From assembly GCA_026545225.1 (NCBI GenBank), contig CM048849.1:55137836-55201835 (forward strand): a DNA stretch of 64,000 nt. The letters are read 5' to 3'. The notes below the pieces were generated by a model. That model worked only from the letters and a program-made list of their open reading frames with translations, was not told the DNA's origin and ran no database searches. Each line of letters starts with the position of its first letter. The first letter of the stretch is position 1. The stretch is from Cornus controversa. Its lineage: Eukaryota; Streptophyta; Magnoliopsida; Cornales; Cornaceae. The position numbers and the translations under genes are program-made. Shown one piece after another: positions 23,600 to 34,444 of the stretch.

Positions 23600-24525
23600 G
23601 CACGCGTTGTTTCCCATCATACCCACCTTTGGCCACTAATATCATCACCATGAAACCCCAAAACTTATCTTCTGTTACAACATAAAAATCTATTTCTAGT
23701 TCTTTTTACATTCCTTGTACTTGGTGTGATTTAAAGTCCTCGGTTTACATGCAGGTCCTCCATTTCTGTGAATATAGACTAGAGAAGTTAACCACAACCC
23801 CATCTTGGCTATGAAACTTTGTCCAGATCCCAGAAGCCAAAGCCACCCTTTATAGGCAAATATGCACCTATTGCTTCAAATTTCTTGAGCCCGACAACCA
23901 TCTATGGACCAAAATCGTGGAAAGCACAAAAATCATAAAAAACAATCACAACCCATTTTTTTAAAATCACTTTCTTGTTTCAATTAGAACTTGGTTCTGT
24001 TCCAAATTTACAATACCGGTTACCATCGACTTTAAGGGTAACCCAAATAAAACACTAATTGAACACACGACGCAGAACAATTGCTTCCCAGGGGTTACCC
24101 ATTACCCATCCCGGTACTACTCCCAGCTAAACAGGCTTAACTTTAGTTTCGATGGGTTCACAGCCATCACAACTTTAAAAAACATTGTGTCATAGAAGGG
24201 TAATGAACATACATGTAACACTTCACCTTCACTTGACTAGGAGATGTGGGATCATGACACTCGTAACCTGCCAATGTGGTACTTCGCCCAATGCCTTGCA
24301 CCCGCCCACATACATCGTCACAATTCACCCACTTGGGGGCCAACTTTCCAGTTGGCACACTTCTGGCTGAGCTCTAGCTCTGATATCACACTGTCACATT
24401 CCCAAATTTAAATATCAAAAACCCTCGTCCAGTACTTGAATTTGGTGTGGGACTTGAAAACAGCATCCATCATAGCATAAAACATAAACAAGCTTTACTT
24501 TCAATATTTTCATTAGTGTCTTTAA
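23600..24525 (-). mobile_element. Fossil Ty3/Gypsy 5' end on the minus strand: LTR end, primer site, leader
   Basis: On the minus strand an LTR tail (about 24525-24392, ending GGGAATGTGACA) is followed by GTGTGATATCAGAGC, which resembles the tRNA-Met primer site TGGTATCAGAGC, then an untranslated leader. The LTR tail is a diverged inverted copy of 26020-26152. No polyprotein follows. Truncated and old. The lower limit is uncertain. Confidence 0.6.
24081..24155 (-). other. 5S rRNA-like segment in the fossil leader
   Basis: The minus strand reads GTTAAGCCTGTTTAGCTGGG, then AGTAGTACCGGGATGGGT, and later CCCCTGGGAAG. This follows the 3' half of plant 5S rRNA (GTTAAGCGTGCTTGGGCGAG, AGTAGTACTAGGATGGGTGA, CTCCTGGGAAG), including the A-box and C-box promoter region, with a short insertion after GGATGGGT. 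It is not a functional 5S gene because the 5' half is missing. Confidence 0.7.
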
Positions 24526-24859
24526 GAAATAATGCATATATTGTGTATGGTTAGCTATGAAAGTGTAGGTCTTTTATATGCAAGCATATATAGGTTCTAT
24601 AGGTATATATGTATGGACACATTTGCATTAATTTTTGATAAAGACAATGTTTACATGATGTTTAACATAGTTCATTATAGATCACATGCTCTTTGTATCT
24701 TTTATTCATTAATATTCACATCAGTAGTGATAAATATTTTGAAATTCATGTATAAACTGCATATGTTAGCTATATGGTCATGTTTACATTATATTAATAT
24801 ACAAGTGTGTGACTGTTGATATTGGTATATCTATATGGCTCAAAGGGTGAAAGAATAGT
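24526..24859. other. AT-rich spacer between oppositely oriented Gypsy fossils
   Basis: TATATG-rich sequence with no recognised feature. Confidence 0.4.
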
Positions 24860-26152
24860 TGTATGGTGAATTTTGAGAGTATGGCTGAAACTTTCATTTT
24901 GTTTTGTCATATATTATCACAAGAAAAGTTAGCTCATCGATTTATTGGACCCTTTGAAATCACAGAAAGAGTTGGAGAAGTGGCGTATAGATTGGCTTTA
25001 CCTTCCAGTCTAGCAGGAGTTCATAATGTTTTTCATGTCTCTATGTTGAGGAAATATTTGAGAGATGAGACTGAAGTCATTGAGAGTGGCGAGGTGGAGT
25101 TATGTCATGATAATATACGGAGATACCTATTCGCATTGTGGACGATATGGTAAAGCAGTTAAGACGGACAGAGATACCATTAGTGAAGGCATAATGGAAT
25201 CATCATGATGAGAAGGAGGCTTCATGGAAGTTAGAGTTAGAGATGATGAAAATATACACAAAGCTTTTCGAGTAAGGTACGCAAATTTTGAGAACGAATT
25301 TTCTTTTTAGAAAGGTAAAATGTAATATCCTCAAATTTTTATTTTATAAATATTTATATTCTTTTGGGGAAAGAATGTAAACTTTAGAAAGTTAAAGGAA
25401 TGAAGGGAATTAGCTAAGGAATAAAGCACAACTGTTGGTTACACTTTATAGGTGTCCTTGTGCATGATTTAAACCTGCCACGTAGGGGAGTATTTTGACT
25501 GACTTAGTTTTACATAGTAGAAAGAAAGAAATAAGGAAAAGGAAACAAAAAGAGAACAGAGCAGTTCTTGACTAGTACCTGAGGAACCAAGAGAGAGTTA
25601 AAAGAAGAAGAAGAGGAAAAGAGAGAGGGGTCTCGACCAAAAGAGAAAGGAAGATGAGAAGGGAATTTTAATTCAAGGCAAGTTGATTCTTGCCCAATTT
25701 CTTATATATATAGGAAAATAAGGCAATGTTAATTTTTTGAGCAATGATAGTATATAGCGATTCTTCTTCTGAGCTTGTGAGCTCATCCTATTATTATTTT
25801 TCAAGTATCCATTGATGGAGGCATTGTATAGAGATATGGAGACCATCTACATTTATTATTTTTCTAGTATCCGTTGATAGAGGCACGGTATAGAGAGATG
25901 GAGACCTTCAACATTTATACCCTTATATTTAGTATAATTTTGGTGTATCTAGTTGATACCCATGACATGAGAATAAGAGTTTGATGTAATTTTTGTATAG
26001 ATGGTCTGGATGATTATCTTTTATTTTGTGCTAATGTAAATATTGAAAGTAAGGTTGGTTTATGTTTTATTCTATGATAGATGTTTTCAAATTCCGCACC
26101 AAATTTAAGTATTAGACGAGGATTTCCGGTGTTTAAATTTTGGGATGTGACA
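24860..26152 (+). mobile_element. Fossil Ty3/Gypsy chromovirus (Tekay/Del-like) 3' end with LTR
   Basis: Plus-strand sequence about 24920-25100 encodes the integrase C-terminal end typical of Tekay/Del elements (AHRFIGPFEITERVG, YRLALP, GVHNVFHVSMLRKYL). It is followed by the usual spacer and an LTR at 25321-26152 (TGTAATATCC...GATGTGACA). Only the 3' end of the element remains and the polyprotein is missing or broken. Old, by the divergence from the inverted LTR piece at 24392-24525. Confidence 0.8.
25321..26152 (+). repeat. 3' LTR of the Tekay-like fossil
   Basis: Starts TGTAATATCCTC, directly after the AACGAATTTTCTTTTTAG stretch typical of this lineage, and ends GGGATGTGACA. About 830 bp. 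Confidence 0.7.
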
Positions 26153-28407
26153 ACAATCGTTTAAGTAACTCGGTAACTTGACTTGGTCCTATTTCTATCA
26201 CGTTGTGAACCAACGCATCATGATCAGTAGATTCAAATATATTCCTTGTTCTCTCTCTATTGTTTTTGGTCTTGTTTTCGGAGGGGTTTGGTGAGGGATT
26301 TGAGTTTATTAGGACGAAAGGTGAGGGTGAGGAAGAGGAATGTGAGATTAAAGTGATCTGCACCGGTGATTTGGGTGGTGGTTGAGGGGTGGTAGTGGTG
26401 GGAAAGATGAGATTCAAGAGGATTTTTTATTTAGGGTACCTTACAGAATTTAGAAAGTCATTCAATAATTCAGTCATTGAGATAGATTGTGTTAAAACAC
26501 AAGTTGGAAAGGAGTCTTTAGGAAGATCAATTGAGAATGTACAGGCAAAAATTGAAGTTATATATGAAGGGTGATTATGTGGATCAATCTCATATAGCTG
26601 TTGATAGTTTTATCCATTACACCATTGAGGATGGTCTTGGTGATGCGTTAATTAACTCTATTGACATGGGTCTCTCACCATTTCATGTCTTGATATTACT
26701 TGTAATTTGAATTATCAATTTGAAAATATAACTAGTGAATAGAATTTTTGCATTATAATGTAGCTCCAAAATTCTATATTCATTTTATTATGGTAACATT
26801 TGAAACTTGAAACAAAATAACCAACAAGGTGATAGTAATGATGGAATTGAAATAATGGAACATGCTTATTCTTATTTAAATATTAATCCTTTTGATTTGG
26901 CTATGTTGATTTGAAAATTTGTAATTACTATCTCATACTATATGTTTATTTGACAATTGATCGACTCTTTGAATGGAGTCACTGTAATAGTCTTTTCCTA
27001 CATCAACAACACTCCAGATTATGGCTCTACTTGTTTTTTGTGGAAGTTGGAAGTGTGACAATTGAGTGGTTTTTTTTAATAGAAACTAGAAAATTTGGAA
27101 ATTGTTCTTATCGTGTTGTGATTTTCATAGGACTGCCTCCTCAAAGAAAAGAAGTTTTTTTCCCGTTCCGTTGAGAGATTAGAGAATTTTGCATTGCTGA
27201 AGCTTAGTGTACTCAGACCTTTGTTTTTGCATTGCCAATATGTAACATTCGATGTGAATGCTTGACCATTAACATCTCATTTATAAAAAGACCAGGGTTT
27301 GAACTCTAGCTTGTTTGTATTTCTTTTTTTTTTTTTTTCCTCATTTGAAATATAGTGTTTAGTGTACTCAGACCTTTGTTTTTACTTTGGCCAAAAAAAT
27401 AATAAGAAGAAGAAGAATATAGAATTATGAAATGGACTTACATAATTACATATGACATTAACGATAATTAATGATAGGAAGTTGCAGCCCTTAAACTCTC
27501 ATCGCCAATCACGCACTAAAAATTAGAAATAGCAGGGTGTCTTAATTTTTTTTTTCTTTATTTGGATAAATGAATGAATTCAATGATTTAAGTGTCAAAA
27601 ACTAATTGTCTATTGAATTTGTATTTCAAAATTCAATGAAATATTAGATTAGAGATAGGAGAGATGTATTTTATTGCAATAATATTGTAATTAGAACCCA
27701 TATATTATATACATAGGTATGGACTTCAAATAATTACTTCAACTTTGTTATAAAATTATTGTTAAAATTTGAACTTGAATTTTCATTCTAGATTTATGCT
27801 ATTATCCTTAAGAATGATTGAGCGCAAATTTCTTCATTTCTTCTTAATTGTCAACTCTTCAATATTTATTCATCATCACAGATCCATAACACAATGCTCG
27901 GGCAAAGCTGAGAAGCATCAATCATTCAAAGAACTTAGAAAGGGTGAAATCTGCGAGTACATCTTTAAGAAGAGTTTTTCTATCATGATCATTTTTTGAT
28001 TTCTCTTTTTGTGAATGTCTTTCTTGAAAATTGAAATTCTTTTTTTTTTTTCACTTTTCTTTCATGGAGTTAATTTTAAGAGGGAATTTCATTCGCATTG
28101 TAACTTCATATCCTGATGGTGAAATGTCTTCAAAGAAAGATTGCAGCCGTGTTTGTTATGTTATTTCAACATAATTTGAAACTAATATCAACCAGATTTA
28201 GTAACTGTCTCGACCTCTTAGTAGTTGTTGCGACCTACTCAACCCGGGCCAACATCCCAGATGAATTGTCAATTTCGGTAATGGCCCTTCTAAATAAAGG
28301 AATACCTTTTGTGGTTTAATGTACCCATGCTTAAGTCGATGAGATCATGGGATTTTTTAAAAATTTATGTGAATGAGATATACACAAGAACTGTTGTTGT
28401 AAACTTT
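26153..28407. other. Intergenic, no gene recognised
   Basis: A Pro/Ser-rich minus-strand frame (26417-26133) overlaps the LTR end and matches nothing I know. A 33-bp phrase starting TTAGTGTACTCAGACC recurs at 27206 and 27358, flanking about 150 bp. No RNA gene was seen. Confidence 0.4.
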
Positions 28408-28424
28408 AATAAAGGAATACCTTT

Positions 28425-28590
28425 TTGTAGAATCGTTTGAATGGTATAGAATTGTACGATTCTATGATCTGACTCAGCGATTGTATTAGGATTCTACTCT
28501 CTACTCCAGGTACGATTTTCTTATGATTCAGATCGTTTTTTAATTGTATGATTCTATGATCTAAATCGTGATTTTGATAACCACGGAAAG
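28425..28590. repeat. Short-repeat element with ACGATTCTATGATCT direct repeats
   Basis: TGTACGATTCTATGATCT (about 28454) and TGTATGATTCTATGATCT (about 28544) lie in a block ending TTTGATAACCACGG. The phrase AATAAAGGAATACCTTTT lies at 28293 and 28410. Probably a degraded MITE. Ends not certain. Confidence 0.4.
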
Positions 28591-28811
28591 AGCCAAAAGA
28601 TTTTAATTTTTCTATGGGCGATTCAACAACAAACATTGTTGCGTTGTTAATGCAATCATCAGCAAGGATGTCTGGGGTTCCGTTTCCTAGTGGCAAGGAA
28701 ACAATAAGAATAATGGTGGGGGGAAACGGGAGCTTTTATTTTGCAACCATTCTGAAGTATACACTTGGTCATTCGATGGAAGGATCGTTGTTGGTCAGAC
28801 AGATTTGAAAA

Positions 28812-29015
28812 CTTTTTAGTTGATATACTTGGTTGTGCTTTTTGTTTTTGGGCATGGTAGAATACTATCTTGCAGGATTGTTTTTATAGTTTGTGGTTCC
28901 ATTGTTGATACCTTAGCTTTTTAGTAGATATACTTGGTTGTGCTTCTGTTTTTGGTATGAATACTATATTTGCAGGGATTGTTTTTTATGCTTGGTCGTT
29001 CAATTGGTGACACCA
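28812..29015. repeat. Imperfect tandem duplication, unit about 106 bp
   Basis: ATATACTTGGTTGTGCTT, then AATACTAT, GCAGGATTG and a GATACC/GACACC ending occur in the same order at 28822 and 28928. Confidence 0.75.
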
Positions 29016-31590
29016 GTAATAGTTCTTTTGTTAATCAAGAGTGCTCGTGGTTCACTCGTCGTATGTTTGCATACGTGTGCGTGTATCACTGTACGTGTAT
29101 ATAGTGTGTGTATACGTGTTCTGAATCTCTTTTATATAACTAAGTATTATACCTCTTTTGCCACACAAAATGAAAATGAAAAAAAGTAATGAATTTAAAA
29201 GAACCGATTACAGAAATACTCGTGTAATTAATAATAACACGTAAACACAATGCGTGCACCCCTTTGTCATTACAACAATTGGTAGGTGAGAATTCTAGTT
29301 TTATAGTGGATATTTGCTGCTGTGTACAAGAATTTATGTTTTAAAAAAAAATGCATGTAAACAAAGTGAATGTTGTCATAAAAAATTACAAGTTAATTCC
29401 ACTTTTGCACTCTAAAGACAAATAAATTCTAAAAAAGATTCATAAGACAATGCAATCAAATTTTTCATAACGAATTATCAGATTTGGACTGCGAACGGGT
29501 TATCACAATGAATGTTTCAATCCATATATGTGTTATCAAATCGGATTCGGATCTAAATCTACATATAACATATAGGGGTGTCAATTTTTCCCTTCCTATT
29601 TGGAATGCTCTTAATAGGAATAGGGATAGGCATGATTTTTTTAAGAACACCCGTCTCGCCTCTATTACATACACACACACATATATAAATAGTGAAATAA
29701 TTGTATACAGTGTGTCATTTCCTTTATTATTATATTACTTATATAAATATAGTATACTATCTGGCAGCCACTAAGGTTTATTCTCTTCAGTTAAAAATGA
29801 TTTTCAAATTTCATTCCTTGATCTGACTGAATAACAAAACAAGAAAAAGGAGTTAGAGAGAACTAAAAAATTATTTGAAGCCTTAGAGATCTCCCAGCGA
29901 CAATTTTATTCCGGTAATGCCGTGAAAGTACTCTCTTTATCTTTTGTACATAATAGATCTATAATAAAATTTTCCTTGAAGACCAGAACTATTTCTATCT
30001 CTATCTACATATATATGTATGTTTGTGTCATTTTATTTGGTCTTATATATTGGGGTTTATTCACAGCAAATAAAACAAATGATTTTAAGGATTCTGCTAT
30101 TCCCCTCTCTAAACGGGGCGTACCACAAATCTGTTAGGATTCTTAATGGGAGATGAATTGAGTATTTCCTTAACGGGATGGGCCGTTGTCATCCCTAATA
30201 ACATACTAACCTTATTTCAACATGACACAAATGAATTAATACGAATAATTTGTAAAGCAACCTTAACCCTTGAGCAAGCGCACACCCACATTGAAGTTAG
30301 GTAAACACTTCTGCCACTATTCCATCACTCTCTTTTGTTTATATAGGACGCAACAATAATATTTAATCTACAATACTGAAAGTTTGGTTCATTTATTAAA
30401 AAAAGTTTAAAACATTAATTAAATTACAATAATATTTCCTCCCTCATTTTGAATATAACAAACAAACGTTATAAATTATATTATAACTAAATCAATAACA
30501 CAATTTTCATTATCTTGAAATCAAATAAAAGCATTAATCTCACTCAAATAATAGAGTATCGAAAACAAACATTAAGTATACATCTCATTAAATTAGAGTA
30601 TTTTTTAGATTATCGTCAATATCACTCAACATTAATACAATATTAACATTCTAATATATATTAATGTTGAAGTATTATTGACAAAAAATAAAGGAGTGGT
30701 ATAACTTATATTACTTTAACTAATATGTTATACTATATATCTCGGGATACTAAAGAAACAATTAATTTTATAAAATTAGATATTCAGATTAAATCGTTTA
30801 AAATCATCAATTAATCTAACTGAGTTTTTAAACACATGATTAACTAATTAGAATTTGAGAAAATATAAGAAAATGGTCTAACTTACATTACTTATAACTA
30901 TTATATGATATTACTATATATTTCGGGATACTATAACTATTATATGATAAGTTATTACTTATAACTTTTATGAGCAAAGATCGGCTCCAATCCCAATGAC
31001 AATTGGATGTTATGTATTCACATAGAGTGAATAAGAAATAGAAAGAGGACATTAGAATGGAGATACAAGAGATATACATACATACATATATATATATACA
31101 AACATATATATATACATACATATATATATCAACGGCAAAAAAAACATTCCTGAAAAGGTGAAAATTTGGTCGAATTGTTGGAAACGAGATCCGCGCTTTT
31201 AGGATAATCATCAGTCAGTTCCATTTAGTTATCTTCCGAATTTGTGAGATAGATATAAGTATGTATCGTAAAGTTAGGAATAAAACGTGTATAAGTATGC
31301 TATGTAGATCATTTACATTTCAACTGGGAATTTCTATTAATTGATGTATAAATCATGCAAGCTAGTGTAGATCTTTGGTTGTACATTTGAATTGTAATTG
31401 TTATATTAATTTTCAATTCAATTTTATCTCATCTTAAAATTGATTTATTGTTATTAATCTCATACACTGTTGCTCTTTGTAAATAAGCATTTATACAATA
31501 TATAACATGTTGGAAGATAAAATAATCTTATGTTTCATTTTTTTATAGTAGTGGGACGATTACATAATGCTCACATGCAAGCAAGGTCGT
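29016..31590. other. Gene-poor AT-rich region
   Basis: Only short simple repeats (for example ATACATAC/ATAT near 31075-31130) and a diverged duplicate phrase ACTATATATCTCGGGATACT (30733 and 30914) were seen. No gene or RNA was recognised. Confidence 0.45.
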
Positions 31591-31596
31591 GTTCGT

Positions 31597-32760
31597 AAAA
31601 TGTACCAAGACATGAAGCGATAGATTCAAGAAAGACTATCATTTTTTCATCCAGTACCACCCGAGGAAAACGAATGTTGTAACTGATGCGCTTAGTCGCC
31701 GACCCTATGCTAGTCTATCTTCCCTATTCGAAGTAGAGTGGAATAACTTGAGCAGTATTGATAACTTAGCTGATGCCTTTGTAGCATATGTGGTGGTTAC
31801 ACCTGCGATCATACGAAGGGTAGTTACAGAGTAGCTTACTGACCCACAGTATATAGAGAAGGTGACTGAGTTGAAATATGTAGAGGTACCATTTTATATA
31901 GTGGGTAGAGATGGATGATTGAGGTACAATGGGCGATTAGTGGTTCCTCACAATGATGACTTAAGGAGGGCAGTGATGAGTGAGGCCCACAGTTTTCAGT
32001 TTTCGGTACACCCGAGAGGGGATAAAATGTACCAAGACATGAAGCGATAGTTTTGGTGGGCAGGCATGAAGAGGGACATAGCTATATTCGTCTCTAAGTG
32101 CAGCACTTGTCAGATGATCAATATTAATCACCAGAGACTGCCGGGGTCTTTGCAACCACTGCCTATACTAGAGTGAAAGTGGGAGAGCATCTCTATGGAT
32201 TTCACAGTGGGACTTCCCACCTCACAACGGAATTATGATGCTACTTGGGTGATAGTGGACAGGTTGACAAAATCAGCACATTTCTTGCCAGTTCGCTCAA
32301 GTTACATCTCAAAGTAATACGTGAAGCTTTACATTATAGAGATAGTGAAGCTTTATGACGTGCCTTTATCCATTATATCGGACAGGGATTCGAATTTTGT
32401 ATTAGGGTTTTGGGAGAGTTTTCAGCAGGCTATGGGTACAGTTTTGCATCTCAATACAGCCTATCACCCTTAGACCGATGGTCAGACTGAGAGGGTAAAT
32501 CAAAATTTGGAGGATATGTGGCGAGCACGTGTACTCGACTTCAAGGGTAATTGGGAAAGTTACTTGCCGCTAGTTGAGTTTGCCTATAACAATAGTTATC
32601 AAAAGACTATTGGTATGACACCATTTGAGGCTCTGTATGAGTGCCCATGTAAGTCGTCGGTATGTTGGTTGGATGTTGGAGAGAACAGATATTTGAGTCC
32701 TGAATTCATTAAAGACACATCCGAGAAAGTCACTATTACACAATTGACACTGTTGGGAAT
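31597..32760 (+). mobile_element. Fossil Ty3/Gypsy RNase H-integrase fragment (Tekay-like)
   Basis: The plus strand retains order and wording of the Tekay lineage: end of RNase H (VTDALSRRPYA), integrase zinc-binding region (HPRGDKMYQDMKR, FWWAGMKRDI, CSTCQ) and the catalytic core (SMDFTVGLP, IVDRLTKSAHFLPV, SIISDRDSNF, ERVNQNLEDMWRA, FAYNNSYQ). There are no LTRs at its ends. The fragment is broken in several places (roughly half a dozen or more). The phrase ATGTACCAAGACATGAAGCG occurs both at 31600 and at 32028, showing a local rearrangement. Non-functional and old. Confidence 0.85.
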
Positions 32761-32789
32761 TAATATAACTGAATTTTAAATTAAGAAGC

Positions 32790-32960
32790 ACGAACATTTC
32801 ACCAAAGGTGTTGTACTCGTGTGGAACACTCAGAACACTATGTCAGACATTTCGTAAATGTGTCCTAATTTTTTTTTTATAATATTTTTCGAACATTATT
32901 TAGACACTCATCGAACACGTGTCAGACACTTTATAGTAGTGATGTGTTCAAGTATTTTAA
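32790..32960. repeat. GACAC-rich repeat relic
   Basis: Alternating GTCAGACA, GAACACGTGTCAGACAC and GTGTTC words, related in composition to the blocks at 41303, 45249 and 52826. The edge with the Gypsy fossil is unclear. Confidence 0.4.
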
Positions 32961-33086
32961 AAAGAATTTATAAGTGGCAAAGTTATGACGAAGAATCGGA
33001 GCTAAATATATGTAAAATAATAACAAATGAACAAAAAAATTAAATATATTATATTATTATTTTATAGTTACAATGACCGCTTCCTA

Positions 33087-33500
33087 AACTATGAAGCACT
33101 GATACTTTTTCAGAGGCCTCGTGGTAGTATTGGATACGTATTTGGTACGGATACGGCTAGGATATAACTAGATAAGTATCGGATACACTCAGGAAGTATC
33201 CATTTTTTTAAAATAATTTTTTTATTTTCGAATACAGCAGGATACTCGAGGATACGTGGTGGATACTTCTTGAATACGTTTGAATTTTTTTTTTTTTGTT
33301 TTAAAGATGGTAGCCATATTATAATATTAAAAAGTTTAGTTAAAATGTGGAGCTTAATTTGTAATAAATCAAAAGATCTTTAAGTTAAAACTTAATTTGT
33401 GTTATATATATATATATATATATATATATGTCGTATTCCGTTGTACTTTAATTTTATGTTTTAAAAATTTGCCGTACTGTAGGATCCGTGCTTCATAGTT
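33087..33500. mobile_element. Non-autonomous TIR element with GGATACG-type internal repeats
   Basis: Begins AACTATGAAGCACTGATAC and ends with the inverted GATCCGTGCTTCATAGTT, so it has terminal inverted repeats of about 13-20 bp. The interior is full of GGATACG, GATACTC and TACGGATACGG words and an (AT)n run (33406-33428). No coding sequence. Superfamily unknown. Confidence 0.65.
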
Positions 33501-34200
33501 GCTAGATTTTAAAAGTAGATAAAAAAGGTAAACGTTTTCAGTGCATTATCATGGAGCAAGCCATTTATATATATTTTTTATTCATACAACAACAATATAC
33601 CCTTTCATAAAACACACATCATTTTCTTCTTCTTTCATTCAATACCAATCCACGAACTCTGGACCTAAAGCTTAAGAATCAACTCCTAAGCCAAAGAGAG
33701 AGAAGAGGACCAGTGTAACATTTTCACATCATTAATGCATTTTTTATTTAAAATTGTTGTGGGTGTTACAGTGTCGATTTAAGCGAAATAAAAGTATTGA
33801 ACCCAAATGTGCACCAAGAGGATACTGATTTCATTCGCACTGCATTTTTTTCATCTGTTTTATTTCAAAAGAAATAACACATACAATTGACCTTCAAAAA
33901 CACACACTCCACAATTATTTAAAAAATATAATTGAACACTCGGTAATTTTTTAGTTTATTTATTAAAAAAGAGTAAGTGAAAAGGTGGAATGTGAGTTTT
34001 ATCCCCGTTTAGACAAATAAATGCCAAATAGTGGTTGGTGTAATTTAGTATTAAAAAAAAGGAAAAACAATGTGGAAAAAAAAACTCCGAAAAATACCAA
34101 TAATTAGTAAAGGCACAGCCACAGGCCCACAGGTAATCTCGGTTGGAAAAGGTACGTGCGACTCGCACACGCGAAGTATAAGACGTCTCGATTCCGAACG
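33501..34200. other. Intergenic upstream of the TDM1-like gene
   Basis: AT-rich. No coding or RNA feature seen. Confidence 0.4.
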
Positions 34201-34203
34201 GAT

Positions 34204-34302
34204 ACTTATATAACGGCTAGTTTTCCCCTTTCTTTCTCCACTATCGCTTTTCGTTTTCCTTTCACTACACAACTCATCACTCGCTCTCTCTCTCTCTCTC
34301 TC
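34204..34302 (+). promoter_or_regulatory. TATA-like box and CT-repeat leader of the TDM1-like gene
   Basis: ACTTATATAACGG (about 34204) lies about 240 bp before the start codon. A (TC)n tract follows at about 34282-34303, typical of plant 5' UTRs. Confidence 0.55.
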
Positions 34303-34354
34303 TAACTCAATTTCAGAAAATTTCCGGCTAGAGAAAGTGGTTTTCCGACACTTA

Positions 34355-34411
34355 ATGCATTTTCTTGGTCACCCAAGAAACGGGTTTGGAGGTCTATATC
34401 GAAAGGAGTGA
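34355..34411 (+). CDS. Upstream ORF, 18 codons, in the TDM1-like leader
   Basis: ATG at 34355 opens MHFLGHPRNGFGGLYRKE and ends TGA at 34409-34411, 33 bp before the main ATG. If the mRNA starts near the TATA-like box, this uORF is in the leader and could lower translation of the main frame. Conservation is unknown. Confidence 0.4.
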   Translation: MHFLGHPRNGFGGLYRKE

Positions 34412-34444
34412 TTGATCACCAAATTGTTATCAAGAAAAGTCAAA

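Noticed and set aside
26133-26417. Pro/Ser-rich 94-codon minus-strand frame
   Set aside because: Overlaps the LTR end, no recognised family, no promoter or splice context.
29900-30170. Possible organelle DNA insertion
   Set aside because: A few phrases looked organelle-like, but no recognisable chloroplast or mitochondrial gene is present.
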